Source: Parietaria judaica (lineage: Eukaryota; Streptophyta; Magnoliopsida; Rosales; Urticaceae). From it: a DNA stretch of 64,000 nucleotides. The stretch is taken from NCBI GenBank assembly GCA_954871525.1, contig OX940865.1, positions 5,642,001 through 5,706,000 of the forward strand, given 5' to 3'. Made by a program: the position numbers and the translations under genes. Numbering within the stretch: position 1 is the first letter of the stretch; every line of letters starts with the position of its first letter. Shown here piece by piece: positions 34,232-47,013 of the stretch. The notes beneath the pieces were generated by a model. The model was not told the DNA's origin, ran no database searches, and saw only the letters and a program-made list of their open reading frames with translations.

Positions 34232-36340
34232 CTAGGCATCATTCTCCCCTGGGGCGAAAGAATTCGTCCTCGAATTTGTGCTCGAGTCGTCATCAGGATT
34301 GTCCCCGGTGTATGCTCGAAGGTGCTTGACGTTGAACACATCATGAGTGCGAAGATGGCTCGGTATGCGGAGGCGATAAGCGTTGGGGTTGATCTTCTCG
34401 ATGATCTCGACGGGTCCGATGGTCTTAGGCTTGAGCTTGTTGTACTCGGGGGCGGGGACGCGTTCTTTCGACAAGACTGCCCACACATAGTCACCAACAT
34501 CAAAATCTACATGGCGACGGCGTTTATCAGGGGCAAGCTTGTAGCGAGCAGTTGTCGCTTCGAGGTTGGCCGTCGTCTGCTTATGGGTATCCTGAAGGTG
34601 TTCGACGAAGGCTGACGCATCGGAGTGGAAAGGCTCGGCGGGTGGGATATCGGTGAGGTCGAGTGGGCAACATGGGTTTAGGCCATAGACGACGTTAAAC
34701 AAGCTGAATCCCATGCTCCGATTGACGGCATGGTTGTGGGCGAACTCGGCCTGACTGAGTTTGAGATCCCACGCTTTAATGGAGCTCCCTACAAGGCAAC
34801 GTAGTAAGTCCCCAAGAGAACGGTTAACTACCTCCGGTTGCCCGTCGGATTCCGGGTGGTAGGCGCTACTAAAGTTGAGGCGTGTGTCCACTAAACGTCA
34901 CAAGCTTTGCCAGAAATGGCTGAGGAAGCGCGTATCCCTGTCGGACACAATCGACGTTGGAAGACCGTGGAGTCTGTACACTTCTCTAAAGAACAGGAAT
35001 GCCACGTGGCTCGCGTCGGAAGTCTTATTGCACAGGATGAAGTGAGCCATCTTCGAGAAACGGTCGACCACGACGAAGATGAAGTCATGCTGGTGCTGGG
35101 TGCGAGTAAGACCGAGGAAGAAGTCCATACTCACGTCGGACTAGGGCCGAGACGGAATCGACAGAGGCATGTACAAGCCTGCATTCGAAGCCTTGCCTTT
35201 TGCGAGGTGACAAACTAGACAACGATCGACAAAGCGGAATACGTCTTTTCTCATCGGGGGCCAGAAATAAGAATCCACGAGGAGGGCGAGGGAGTGGTCA
35301 CGACCCACATGTCCTTCGTTGTGAAGGTCTCGCACAATCATCAGCCAAAGACTACCGTCAGGAAGGCACAATTTTTCCAAGCGATAAAGAAATCTGTCGG
35401 CCCAAGAGTAACTCGGATCCCCGAGGGGGTTGGACTGCCCGACGAAGCGAGCGAATGACGGGTCGTCAATGTATGCTTCAGGGAGGATGTCGAAGCCTTG
35501 GATAAATACCCGAAGTTTTGCGAGGAGGGAGTGGCGACGGCTTAAGGCATCTGCCACAAGATTGAGCACACCGGCCTTGTGCTAAATAGTGAAGGTGAAT
35601 TGTTGGAGGAAATCAATCCACGACGGGTGGCACGAGGAGACCTTGTCCTGTATACCAAGGTGTTTGAGGGCGTTGTGGTCGGTGAAAAGGACAAACTCCC
35701 GATGGAATACATAGTGGCGCCAGTGGTGGACGGCACGGACTATGGCGTAGAACTCCACGTCGTATGTGCTGTATCGGGTCTTGGGTCCTGAAAGCTTCTC
35801 GCTGAAATAAGCGACGGGCCGCGATCCTTGACTCAACACAGCGCCGATGCCAACCTTCAACGCATTACAATGGAGGGGAAAGGGCTGGTCGAAGTCTGGG
35901 AGAATAAGTATTGGGGCCGAAGTAAGCTTCTCCTTTATGAGCTCAAAGGCTTTCGTCGCGTCGGGGTTCTATTGGAAGCGTCTCGTTTTGATACACTCGG
36001 TGATCGGAGCCATGATCGAGCTGAAGTGTGGGATGAATCGACGGGCAGAACGATGCCAGACCATGGAAACTCCTTACGTCGGTGACCGTCGTCGGTGTGG
36101 GCCTGGAAGAGACGGCATGAACCTTAGCGGGGTCCACAGACAATCCCTTGGCGGACACGACGTATCCCAAGAGTCTACTGAATCAGCGAGGAATGAGCAC
36201 TTGTGCGAGGCGGCGTAGAATGCGTGTTGACGAAACACGAGCAGGACCTCGCGAAGATGTTGAAAATGCACCTCGTTCGTCGCGCTGTAGATGAGGACGT
36301 CATTGAAGTAGAAGATCACGAATTTCCCGATGAAGGGTCG
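34232..36340 (-). pseudogene. Ty3/gypsy pol remnant
   Basis: Minus-strand frames read in order from 36340 to 34232. Reverse transcriptase end with the FNDVLIYS region (catalytic YxDD-type motif changed to YFND) and GYVVSAKGLSVDPAKV. RNase H with IGAVLSQGSRPVAYFSEKLS and LFTDHNALKHL. Integrase zinc finger (HNEGHVGRDHSLALL, CLVCHLAKG). Integrase catalytic segments ([32 protein letters not shown]) and the second Asp/Glu region (SSAYHPESDGQPEVVNRSLG). The C-terminal SH3-like part reads GPVEIIEKINPNAYRLRIP. At least four frame breaks (36074, 35582, 35141, 34891) and the absence of gag, protease and the front of RT make it inactive. No chromodomain is visible. Confidence 0.85.
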
Positions 36341-36877
36341 GTTTTTCTAGGCTGAAGAGAATGATGCAATACACGTTGACCTTCATTGAGAATTGAATAT
36401 CCTCAATTCATGCATGAGATTTATTCTCTTTATTATGATATTATTTTAATTTATTTTCCTTATTTTATGTTGATCTGATTTTAGCTAAGTTAGGAAATTA
36501 GATCATGTTTTGATTTTACTTTTCTTGTGTTATATAATAAGTGCAAACACATGTAAGAAAGGGGGATATATTTTGAATGAAAAAATAAGTCGAGCTTTAG
36601 CTTGCAAATGCGTGTTCATCGTTTTTCCTATAGAGCAGATCTACATCACTTATGCTGATATTAAATCGCTTTGACTACTTATTTGTACACTTAGCCTAAC
36701 TTTAGCCACTTTTGCCAATCGATATCTAATCCCTCAAAGTATTTCTAATTCTTATCTTGGTAAGCAATTCGAATTATTTATTTAAATATAGAATACTAGT
36801 TTTAATGTTTAAGTAATATATAATATATATATATATATATACATGATTTCTCATCCAGTATATTTATTGATTTTAAC
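36341..36877. other. LTR-like and AT-rich sequence
   Basis: From about 36370 to 36640 the plus strand looks like the 3' part of an LTR (TTATATAATAAGTGC, then a GAATGAAAAAATAAG segment), but no ends could be fixed. It includes the right arm of the 3.2-kb inverted repeat (36640-36770) and a short (AT)n run at 36824-36841. Confidence 0.35.
36640..36770. repeat. Right arm of the 3.2-kb inverted repeat
   Basis: Inverse of 33560-33690, with ACTTATGCTGATATTAAATC and AACTTTAGCCACTTTTGCC as the best-conserved blocks. Confidence 0.6.
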
Positions 36878-38399
36878 CAATGACGGAACTACGGTAACGC
36901 CAAAAGGGGCCGTGGCCCCCCTAAAATTTTTTGAGCTAGTTGGGCTCGACCCACGGTGGCTCTCTCTTGTTCTTGACGGCCCCTGTGTTTTCTTCAGAAC
37001 AAACCCATAGGAAAGGTTGGAGAAGAAATTTTGTTGGGATGAAGGTGAAGTTAGTAATGACATTGACACATGTTCTATTGACAGTGACATATGACGAAAA
37101 AAAGTTAAAAAAATTCACAACTTTAGCACTTTATGTCATATTAAATAATGACGAATTTGTACATCAACAAGTATTACATATTTATGTGTTTTTATATATA
37201 TATATATATGTATATATCCTAGAATACAAGATGTATGACAAATTAACAATAAGTAAGTGAATATTAAAATTTAAAAGTAAAACATATTGAAATAATATAA
37301 TTAAAAAAAGTAAGACACTCTGCTCAAAGTTAACAAAGACAAAAGGCTTTAAAGAAATAAATCGATATTCGCAAAAGCCCAATTGAGAAGCCCAGTGAAA
37401 TTCTCAATCAGACCAAAGCCAACGGATACAAAGCCACTCGGCCCAAAGAGCCTAAAGGCCCAATATCCATTCGACATCAATCCAGAAAGACGAGGGTAGA
37501 ATTGTCATATTCTCTACCCGGCATCCCACTTCAGACCCAAGCGGAAGACCAGGAGCACGGAGTCAAGTCTCCAACGGGCGTAATTCAAATACGACGAAGA
37601 GAACGAAGTCGTGGGACACGTGTAGCAAGATCATCCATTCAACCCGGTCAGCTCGGAGAGAAGACCCCATGATTCCTGGAAGACCAACGGGAAGAATTGA
37701 AGCCTATAAATACCAAGCTCAAGCTCATATCAACACACACGCACACGCATAACTCTGAGAGAATACACCGAAAGCTTCTACCCGGAATTTTTGCTCACTT
37801 TGAGATTTTGTTGTATTCGTTTCTTCCCTCTTACTCTTTTCCCTTTCTAGGCGTGATTTTGCTGTCTGTAGCTATCCGTCTATGTCAATTATCGCAATAA
37901 ACTAATAGAGGAAGTAGTCAACTACCGCCTTGGGACGAACCTCTATAAAAAATCCCTCGTCTCATTTATATTGCTTTTATATATATACATATATATATCG
38001 TGAGTGAATCGAGAGCTTGCAACGTGAGAGATCGAATTCCACCAAATCATCTTATTCAAAAATATCACACTCACAAGTCACACTTGACTGTTTGAGCTGG
38101 GAAACCACGTCAACAATACCCTTTCTAACATAATAATTCATAAACATATATATAAACACATAATACGTAATATCCCTTCTAACGTTTATAATTCATTACT
38201 TCTTTAGATTTTTTTTTTGAAAGAATTACTTCTTTAGATTTTAAGAGTTCATATAGAGGGCCAAGACCCTGTTTTATCTTATTTTAAATAGTTTGATTCT
38301 TAAAAATGAAAATAATTCTTTTTTGTTATTAAAATCCTTATCAATGATTAATTTTTTTCTTCCGCCTCCCGTTATTACAAAATTCTAGTTCCGTCACTG
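36878..38399. mobile_element. hAT element, Tip100-like ends
   Basis: Ends CAATGACGGAACTA and (inverted) CAGTGACGGAACTA, flanked by a perfect 8-bp duplication ATTTTAAC at 36870-36877 and 38400-38407. A CAGTG(A/G)CGGA terminus followed by a G/C-rich GGGGCC patch (near 36905) is characteristic of Tip100-type hAT elements in plants. There is no transposase. Its interior was invaded by the LTR fragment at 37376-38116. Confidence 0.82.
37376..38116 (+). mobile_element. LTR fragment nested in hAT element
   Basis: Plus-oriented relative of the remnant at 8462-9440. It has a GGCCC-rich U3, a CCTATAAATACC promoter at 37702-37713, an R/U5 with GGGACGAACCTCTATAAAAAA and CCCTCGTCTCA, and it ends TGGGAAACCACGTCAACA at 38116. 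The start and a TSD could not be found. It may be one LTR whose 5' end is lost. Confidence 0.65.
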
Positions 38400-38702
38400 A
38401 TTTTAACGGTGATAGTCCTTTAAAATGTTGATAGACCCACCCAACAATTAAAAGTGGGGCAGTTTCGGAAATTGAGCTCTTCTTGCATTATTGTAGCATG
38501 TGCTTGTCATGTATTTGTATTGTAATGTAACACAATTTGACTATTTGTAACTGTGAATTGTGATTGCATAAAAAACAATCAAATGATGATGTAAATGTAA
38601 TTAACGCTACAATATGATTCATTTCATTTATTATGGATGTAAGAGCGAATTTGATCGAGCATCATGTCGTGACTATTTGTGGGATCCACAACTAATATTA
38701 AT

Positions 38703-39681
38703 GGTAAACTGCCGCTAATGTACCTAATATTTATTTTCTTGCGAGTTATGTACCCAATGTTTATTTTCGACGGCTAATATACCCAAACTCTATTTCGTTA
38801 GATTTTTTCGTGTTTTCCGTCACTTGACCGTCAGCGAGTGATATGTACACTTTTCGTATTTTTGACATAACTCACTCAGTTTTTGTCCAAATTTTATGCA
38901 CGACCTATGGTTGAAAAGATAAGAGATAGATTTACAACTCACTCAGTTTTTGTCCAAATTCCGTTAGTTTTAAGTTTTGTAAAAAAAGTTTTTAATATTC
39001 TAAAATTTCTATTACAACGTAAAAATGGATATTAGTTTAATACAAAATTTTTGTTTCAAGCAAGTTTTAATATACTTAACGAATTTTTATGATAAAATGT
39101 TAAACTACAAAGTTGTAGATAAATCTTTAATCTTTCCAATAGTAATTTATTATAAATTTTGGACAAAATAAGAGTGAGTTATGCCAAGAATATGAAAGAT
39201 GTGATGTGAAAAAAGCTTTCGTATTTTTCGTATACCTTACTCATTTTTTGTCCAAAATTTATAAATAAAATACCTTTGGAAATATAAAATATTTATCTAC
39301 AACATTTTAATTTTACGTTTTATCAAAAAAATAATATGTATATTAAAATTTGCTCGAAACATATTAAACTAATGTTCAGTTATACGTTGTAATTGAATTT
39401 TTTTATTTTTTTAACACTTTTTTTACAAAAAATTAAAACATAAAAGTTGTAGATCTATCTCTTATCTTTCCAACCGTAGGTCGTGCATAAAATTTGGACA
39501 AAAAGTGAGTGAGTTATGTCAAAAATACAACAAGTGTACATATCACTCGTTGACGATTAAGTGATGGAAAACACAAAAAAATCTAACGGAATAAAGTTTT
39601 GGTACATTAATCGTCGAAAATAAACATTAGGTACATAATCTGCAGAAAAATAAATACTAGGTACATTAGTTGCAATTTACC
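38703..39681. mobile_element. Foldback MULE-type MITE, 1 kb
   Basis: Begins GGTAAACTGCCGCTAATGTACC and ends with the imperfect inverse GGTACATTAGTTGCAATTTACC. It is flanked by a perfect 10-bp duplication TAATATTAAT at 38693-38702 and 39682-39691. The inverted similarity continues through TTTTGTCCAAATTTTATGCACGACC to near the centre, so the arms are about 480 bp each. There is no coding sequence. Confidence 0.87.
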
Positions 39682-39693
39682 TAATATTAATAA

Positions 39694-40153
39694 GGGTTAA
39701 TGACGGTAAAAATACCGAAAGTTTGGTCAAAGAACCCCTCGGGTACCCAAAGTTTAAAAGTGGTGGTAAAAATACCCAAAGTCAAATATGAGGAGTTGAA
39801 TACTCCATTATTGTAACGCCGTTAACTTACCCGTTAACTCTGACCACACGGAAAAATGTAAGTTGCTGAAACAACAATTTTCGCCACGTGGACGAGCCCA
39901 CATGTCCATTTTTTTAATGAAAAAACAACTAATTAAACCATTGATTACTATTATTTAATACAACTAATTGAACCCCTAATGATTACACTTAACAAAATAT
40001 ATTTATCCACGTGGCCAGAGTTAATGGGTAAGTTAACGGCGCTACGAGTATGGAGTGGTCAACTCCTCAAATTTTACTTTGGGTATTTTTGCCACCACTT
40101 TTAAACTTTGGGTACACGAGAGGTTCTTTGACCAAACTTTGGGTACTTTTGTC
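39694..40153. mobile_element. Foldback MITE, right end lost
   Basis: Left end GGGTTAATGACGGTAAAAAT. The right part is an inverse copy from AGTTTGGTCAAAGAACC inward (GGGTACCCAAAGTTTAAAAG and GAGGAGTTGA on both sides), but the last 15 or so bases are replaced by the copia coding sequence beginning at 40154. It starts two bases after the TSD of the previous MITE. Confidence 0.7.
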
Positions 40154-41486
40154 GAGGGGATTGCTTAAGTTCGTAGAGGGATTTATTCAATGAGCAAACC
40201 CAATCCTCCTTCCCTTTCTGCACAAAGCCATCCGGCTGCTGCATGAGGATCTTTTCCTCGAGCTCTCCATGTAAGAAGGCTGTCTTCATGTCCATCTGCT
40301 CTAGTTCCAAGTTGAACTTGGCAACCATCGAGAGAAGTACCCTTATCGAAGTATGCTTTACCACAGGCGAGAACACTTAATTAAAGTCTACACCCTCTCG
40401 CTGTGTGAAGCCCTTCGCCACCAATCTGGCCTTATACCTTGCCGGCTCGCCTCCTGGTGCACTTGGTTTAACCTTGTAGAGCCACCGACAGCCCACCACC
40501 TGACAGTTCTTGGGCTTCGGCACAAGTACCCAAGTGTTGTTCTTCTAAAGAGAGTTCATCTCATCTCCATGGCTGCTCGCCACTTTCCCGCATCATGATA
40601 CTTGATGGCTTCCACATATGTTCGTGGTTCATTGTTAATCTCCACGCCTTCCGTGTTAAAGGCATATGCTACCATCTCTGCATGTGCGTACCTCGTTAGC
40701 TTCCTGGTAGCGCGTCGAGCTCGATCCCGAGAAAGTTGATATCCTGTCAAAGGATCCTGTTCTTCTCGTCGAGCTTCTTCTTCCTCGCTACCCTCCTTGG
40801 ACTCTTCCTCACTACTCGATGAGTCCTGCTCGCCTGACGTTCTTTGGCTACACTCTGCTTGGTCTTTCCCGATCGAGCCTCCATTGCTGTCGCTCGCTGA
40901 TCCTTCCTCGGGGATAATTAGTTGAGTTTCTCGCTGCTCGACCATGCTTCCTCGAGCTTGCTCCTTAAGCAAGGTTCCTCGAGTACGCTCATCGGGAATA
41001 ATTCCTCGAGATTGCTCGTCGGGAATACTTCCTCGAGACTGCTCCTCGAGCATGTTTCCTCGAGAACGCTCCTCGAGCATAGTTCCTCGGCCCTTGTTCT
41101 TGGATTTATCCCCGACGAGAGTCCATCGAGAAACTTCTTCTCGAGCAGACTCTCGTCGCCCTGGCTGCTTGGGACGCTCCACCTCGAGCTGAATTCCCTC
41201 TCCATCGTAGGGATATTCGGTACTCGAGGGAGTTCCCTTTCCATCGGTAAAGTTGTTTTCCTGGAAAGTGACATCACGACTAATGATGCACTTCCTCGTC
41301 TCTGAACACCATATCTGGTACCCTTTCATTCCGTCGGGGTACCCCATGAAGAGCCCTTTCTTAGCCCTCGGGACAAGCTTACCTTCATTTACATGGTAGT
41401 AAGTTGTGCACTCGAAGACCTTGAGCCTCGAGTTATTGGAAAATCGGGGTTTGAATCCCGGTTCCATTACACCGAAATGTGCCTCC
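40154..41486 (-). pseudogene. Ty1/copia pol fragment
   Basis: Minus strand. From 41467 to 40556 one frame of 303 codons runs through the integrase end (LKVFECTTYYHV, VPRAKKGLFMGYPDGMKGYQIW, KCIISRDVTF) and a long acidic linker with repeated EEQSRGS/PDEQSRGI-type units, ending at the start of RT (YVEAIKYHDAGKWRAAME). A second segment (40376-40154) continues in RT with LELEQMDMKTAFLHGELEEKI and SLYELKQSPRQ, where it is cut by the MITE. The middle of RT is frame-broken and everything after is missing. The linker repeats, about eight copies of a 10-12 residue unit, are unusual for copia. Confidence 0.85.
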
Positions 41487-42195
41487 GAGCCGTCCCTGTA
41501 ACATTTAAAAATTATTATAAAGAAGAAAACTTGTTATCGGACCAACGGCACGGATATCGGGCAATAACCATTTTAACAAGACCCGATAAATATTACGAAT
41601 TTAATATTTCATAATCATTATGAATAAGCTAGTCGAATAGGAAATAAATAGAAAGCGGTAAATAGTTGCATTTATTAATCCAATGCATAAGGTCGTACCT
41701 CGGTTGACGTTTTCGGCTGCGGACTCTAAAGTTTGGCAGGTATCCGCCGGGGCTGAGGAAAATACCCATGATCTTCCGGGATATTCTCCTGGACTCCTTG
41801 TACCGAAGCATGGGCTTTGCCGGCAGGACTCCGTCGCAAAACTTTAAATGAGGTTCTTTTTAAGCTACCGGAGAAACAACATTCTCACTAAGCCGAACCA
41901 AAAAGGAGATCAGAGGCAAAAACTCGCAGACCCTAGAGAGAGTGGGATAGCTTGAGTTTTTGCTCTGTGGAGAGGTGTAAAAAATGTGTAGAATGACTCC
42001 TCTATATATATGCTTAATACCGTAACCGAATTAGAGATTTTCACTCCAAAATTCGGATTTTATATATATTTAAATACTTTAATTATTTCAATCCAATGGT
42101 TGAGATTTAATCTCATCTAGATCCAATGGTTATAATTAAACGTGTATTTAATTAAATCTCATCTAGATCCAATGGTTATAATTATTGGAAATCGC
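41487..42195 (-). mobile_element. Partial copia LTR, minus
   Basis: Inverse of the family LTR from the ATCTAGATCCAATGG region to the U5 block CGGCTCGGAGG. It includes the CCGAAGCATGGGC and CGACTAGCTTATTC regions and the CCCTAGAGAGAGTGG leader. Its outer end is lost at the junction with the copia coding fragment. Confidence 0.75.
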
Positions 42196-42214
42196 ATCTA
42201 GCTCCGATACCAAT
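42196..42214 (-). other. Primer-binding-site-like sequence
   Basis: On the minus strand TTGGTATCGGAGCTAGA directly follows the LTR end TTTCCAACA at 42215. It differs in a few bases from the TGGTATCAGAGCC initiator-tRNA-Met complement that follows the 5' LTR at 49893. It is followed almost at once by another LTR end-like TTTCCAATA. Confidence 0.6.
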
Positions 42215-43361
42215 TGTTGGAAATCGGATATACTAACATGCCAATTTACGTTGAAAAATAACGAGATAGTTTCGATTGCAAATTCATTAAAAATACTTTT
42301 AACGTCCTGTCCAAATTACCTCGAATATTCCGCTCTCATCAGTCCGTCCGGGTAACTTCAAAAATAATTTTAAGTCGGAAAAGTTACACCGTAACAACGT
42401 ACTGACATCGAGTAATTTGGATAAAGCGACCGGATAAATAATTGGTAATTTAATTATCATAATTAATTTTATAACAACATTATTAATTCTAATGTCTATT
42501 GAAAATAAATAAATACAATAAAAGAAATTTTGCATTTATTGACCCAATACATAAAGCCGTACCTTATTGACGACTTCCGGTTGCGCGTTCTGACTTTGGC
42601 AGGGCTCTGTCGATGCTGAGGGAAACTCCCGTGATCTTCCAGGATATTCTCCTGGATTCCTCGTACCGAAGCGTGAGCTTCGCCGGCAGGACTCTGTCGC
42701 AAAATTTAACTGACGGTTCCTCTTAAGATACCGGAGAAAAATATCTCCTAAGCCGAACCAGAAGAGAGATCAGAAGCAGAAAACTCGCAGACCCTAAAGA
42801 GAGAGGGAGAGCTCGAGTTTTTTCTCTGGGGAAGGTATAAAAAATGTTGTAAATTAGCTCCCTATTTATAGACTTAGCCCCATAACCGAATTTGAGAAAT
42901 TCACTTCCAAATTTCAAATTTATATATATTAAATATAATTAATTATCTTAATCCAAAGGTTCAGATTCAATCTTATCTAAATCCAATGGATATAATTAAT
43001 TAGGGATTTAATTAACTAAGAAAGACTTGGTAAAATCAAAAACCAATCTTATCTACTTATTTAAATATAATATATATATATAAATATAATAATAATAATT
43101 TTGAAAATTATTAATTATTATATATTCAATTAATTAATTTCAAATCCAACGGTAAAGCTTAAACCTTAAACCGATCCAACGGATACAATTAATTAGGTCA
43201 AATTTGAAAACCCTAAGCTTGGTCACCAAGCTACTATTTTCAATTAGGGTTAGGTCAAAAATCAATCATCTCAACCCTACTGTTGATATTAAATAATTTC
43301 CGATCTAAAGGATAAGATTGATTTTAGGGTTTTACTAAAGTGCCAAACTTTAGGTACTTAT

Positions 43362-46201
43362 TGTTGGACATGTGTCCTTAAACAAGCTGTTTGAACCCAT
43401 TTGTAAGAGATTATGACTAGTCGTTGAAAAAAGATAATACTTATTATGTTAATCTTATTATAGTTTCTGTAGAGTAAAATAGAATGTTTGATCCATAGTT
43501 CATAATGGAATGCAATTATGTTATTATCATCACACTCGAGTCAATATGAGGAAGAATTGATAATCATAATAAATGAACTTAAAATGTCTGTGACCTGTTT
43601 AACTGGGTGGGAGCCCATTAATCGAAAAGGTCATTAATGTTACTAAGTGATATAATCCTATTCTGGATTAAGTGTGTGTGTCACATTCACTAGAAGTGCA
43701 TTAAGTATGAAGCGTCTTCATACTGGACTGGATCTGACTTAAACTCAAGAAGTTATCATATAAGACCGTCACTGATAACTTGAAGTTGAGTCACTAGTAG
43801 ATGATCAAATGGATATCGATCTAAGTCCTGAGTGATCTTCAGTCTGATCTGTTGACCTCATTGTTCTTTGATTTAACCGTTTAAGAACACAATATATTAC
43901 CGCTATTCCCAACACTATCATTTTGGGAACATGATAGTCAACAGTGAAGGTAGCTTGATCATAGATATGTGCATCACATAGCTCTCTTTAGAGTAAAGAT
44001 GATTCCCTTAATTGTCGATGGTGAGAAGTGAGATTTACCCATGGCCAGCTTATGACTCGTAATCATAAGTGGGTTACTCATAATATTATCCGACTGAGTT
44101 AAGGATGAAAATGCAGTGAGAGGCAATACGGTAAAAACCGCCTGCTCATGTGTGGATCATCAAGTGAAAGATCAATAACCGGAATTTGATTGTATCAATG
44201 GACACCCTGCTGTTATAAGGGAATAATATATACCGTATCACTAAAGAGTGCAGCCTCGGGTCTATAGTGGAATCACTTCGAGGTTTGACGAACATCTAGC
44301 GGTTCGTTGGAGCTTAAGTGATACGGGTCCATGGTCCCCAGGATAGCTCCGGAACGGATGACACATACGTGATTAAAATACATTCTGGATAATGTTTAAT
44401 CATTTGACTCGACTTATAAAACTGACAAGTCTTTGGTAGACGTCAGATAGTTTTATCGTCAGCGTGGCAAAAGTACCATATTTTGGTACACGGAATTAAC
44501 TGATAAAAAGAAAGTTAGAATTTATATTTTCTATCAGCACCATGTTGTTTTAAATTAAATTCTAAGAAACTTTGCTTTTTGAACCAAGTCATTTAGACTT
44601 ACGGTTTGTGATTTATGGATTTTCTAAGTTTGTGTTCGGTACGACAAGCTATGAAATTAAATCACATGTCACGAATTTAAATGATGATTTGGTACCATGA
44701 CATTTTAACGTGTGACAAGAAAGAGAATAAATTATAATATAATTTAATTATTTGGATTTAATTATTAATAGGATTTATTTTGGATTATTAATAATTAATT
44801 AATAATTAATAGATTTATATTATATATTAATATATTTGAAAGGGTGCGCAAGCGTGATCGAAATTTACATGGAGATTGTTTAGGGAATAATCAGATTCGT
44901 GTGAATTCTTATATTAATATTATATATATATATATAAAGAGAAAAAGTCAAACCTGCTGATAGGAGTGCGTGTCGCACATTACCATATTCATGCGAATTG
45001 GTTATATGCAACTATTGTATATTTGCATCATAAGTACCTACAGTTTAGGTACTTGAGATAAAACTCTGAAATTAATTTAATCCATTGGATCGGTATAGAT
45101 TCAATCTTCACCGTTGGATTAGGAATTAATTTCTAATATAAATACAATAGGGAATTCGAATTTAGACTTGTTTACCAAGTCTTGGTATTTGATTTTTTCC
45201 TAATTAATTTAATCAATTGGATCGGTCTAAGATTTAATCTTAACCGTTGGATTGGAAATTAATATTTTATTTATTTAAAAAGGGATTTCGAAATTGATAA
45301 ATAATAATAAACTTGGTGACCAAGTTTGGTAGTTGAGAATTTTTCTCAGTCAATCTTATCCATTGGATCAATCTAGATTTAATCTGGACTGTTGGATTAG
45401 ATTTGATTTATTATTTAAATTCGAAATTAACCCTAGGATTGATCTGAGCCATTGGTTTTCGACCAATCAGATGATCCGGATGGAGGGAATTTCTCTCAGG
45501 TGGTTGGAATTGAACTCTATAAATAGAGAGCTCATTTCACACTTTTCTACACACCTTCAGAGCTCAAAATTTCGTGGTCCCTTATTAGGGTATGCGAAAA
45601 TTGACTCTTCTCTCTCCCCCCGGTTCGCCTTTGTGAGATCTTTTCTCCGGTAGCTTCAAAAGAACCACCAGTTAAATTTTTGCGACGGAGTCCTGCCGGC
45701 GATGCCCACGCTTCGGTATGTGGAATCCAGGAGAATATTCCGGAAGATCACGGGAGTTTCCCTCAGCATCGGCGGAGCCCTGCCAAAGTCAGAACGCGCA
45801 GCCGGAAGTCGTCAATGAGGTACGGCCTTATGCATTGGGTCAATAAATTCAAAATTCCTTTTATTGTATTTATTTATTTTCCATAGACATTAGGTTTAAT
45901 AATGTTGTTATGAAATTAATTGTGATAATTAAATTGCCAATTATTTATCCGGTCGCTTTATCCAAATTACTCGATTGTCAGTACGTTGTTACGGTGTAAC
46001 TTTTCCGACCTAAAATTATTTTTGAAGTTACCCGGATGGACTGATGAGATCGGAATATTCGAGGTAATTTGGACGGGATGTTAAAAGTATTTTTTAATGA
46101 ATTTGCAATCGAGGCTATTTCGTTATTTTTAAAGGTAAATTGGCATATTAGTATATCCTATTTCCAATAAATGGCGTCGGAGCTGTATCCAATTTCCAAC
46201 A
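43362..46201 (+). mobile_element. Solo copia LTR, TSD CTTAT
   Basis: Starts TGTTGGACATGTGTCC and ends TTTCCAACA, 2840 bp. It is flanked by CTTAT at 43357-43361 and 46202-46206, which are adjacent bases of the minus-strand LTR it entered. It has a CTATAAATAGAGAGC promoter near 45520. Near its end it carries an extra TTTCCAATA followed by a PBS-like block (ATGGCGTCGGAGC) before the true end. The frame 45333-45653 is spurious. Confidence 0.87.
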
Positions 46202-46301
46202 CTTATGCCGCAATTATGAAAAGACCAAAGTCAATCCACACGAATAGGTGCAGTTCCTCATTCCATTCCGTGGGATAAAATCATTTACATATATATAAAT
46301 A

Positions 46302-46956
46302 GGGTAATTAGCGGCATAAGTGGCCAAGGTTTTCGAATTTCCTTAGGCATGACGTCAATGTCTAAAAACGACGCCAAAAGTCCCCAATGCGCACTAATCA
46401 CTTAAATCACAAAATTTCATCCAACTAATTGGATGGATATTAGTCAACTAATGATGTGGCAGTGTTGACCGCCATACAGACAACCACATGGCATGCCACG
46501 TCATTTTTAATTTTTAATTTGTTTCCACATTATTATTTAATTAGTCATGATATTGTTAATAAATACATAAATTTATTTCATATTTATTTTACTTTATTAA
46601 ATTATCATAAGATGTAAGTATTTAAAACTCTTAAGAAGGATAATATTTACAGCTTTAGTAGTATTTTCAACAACTAACCGAAAATAAACTTATAAGTAGG
46701 ATACTATTTACAACTTTAGTAGTATTTTCAACCACTACCCGAAAAATGACAGATAATAATCGAAAAGATATCTCACATATTAATCGATATGTTTGTTATT
46801 TAAATTGTTATATCCATTACATTTTGACAACAAATACCTTTGATGTAGTAATTTAGTGCTTTGTTTATCTGGGTTTGGTCATGGTTCCAAAATACAAATA
46901 CAAAATATTTTGATTACTTATTTGGATGACACGTGGGACAGCTTAGGAAAGAGAGA

Positions 46957-47013
<57 letters not shown>

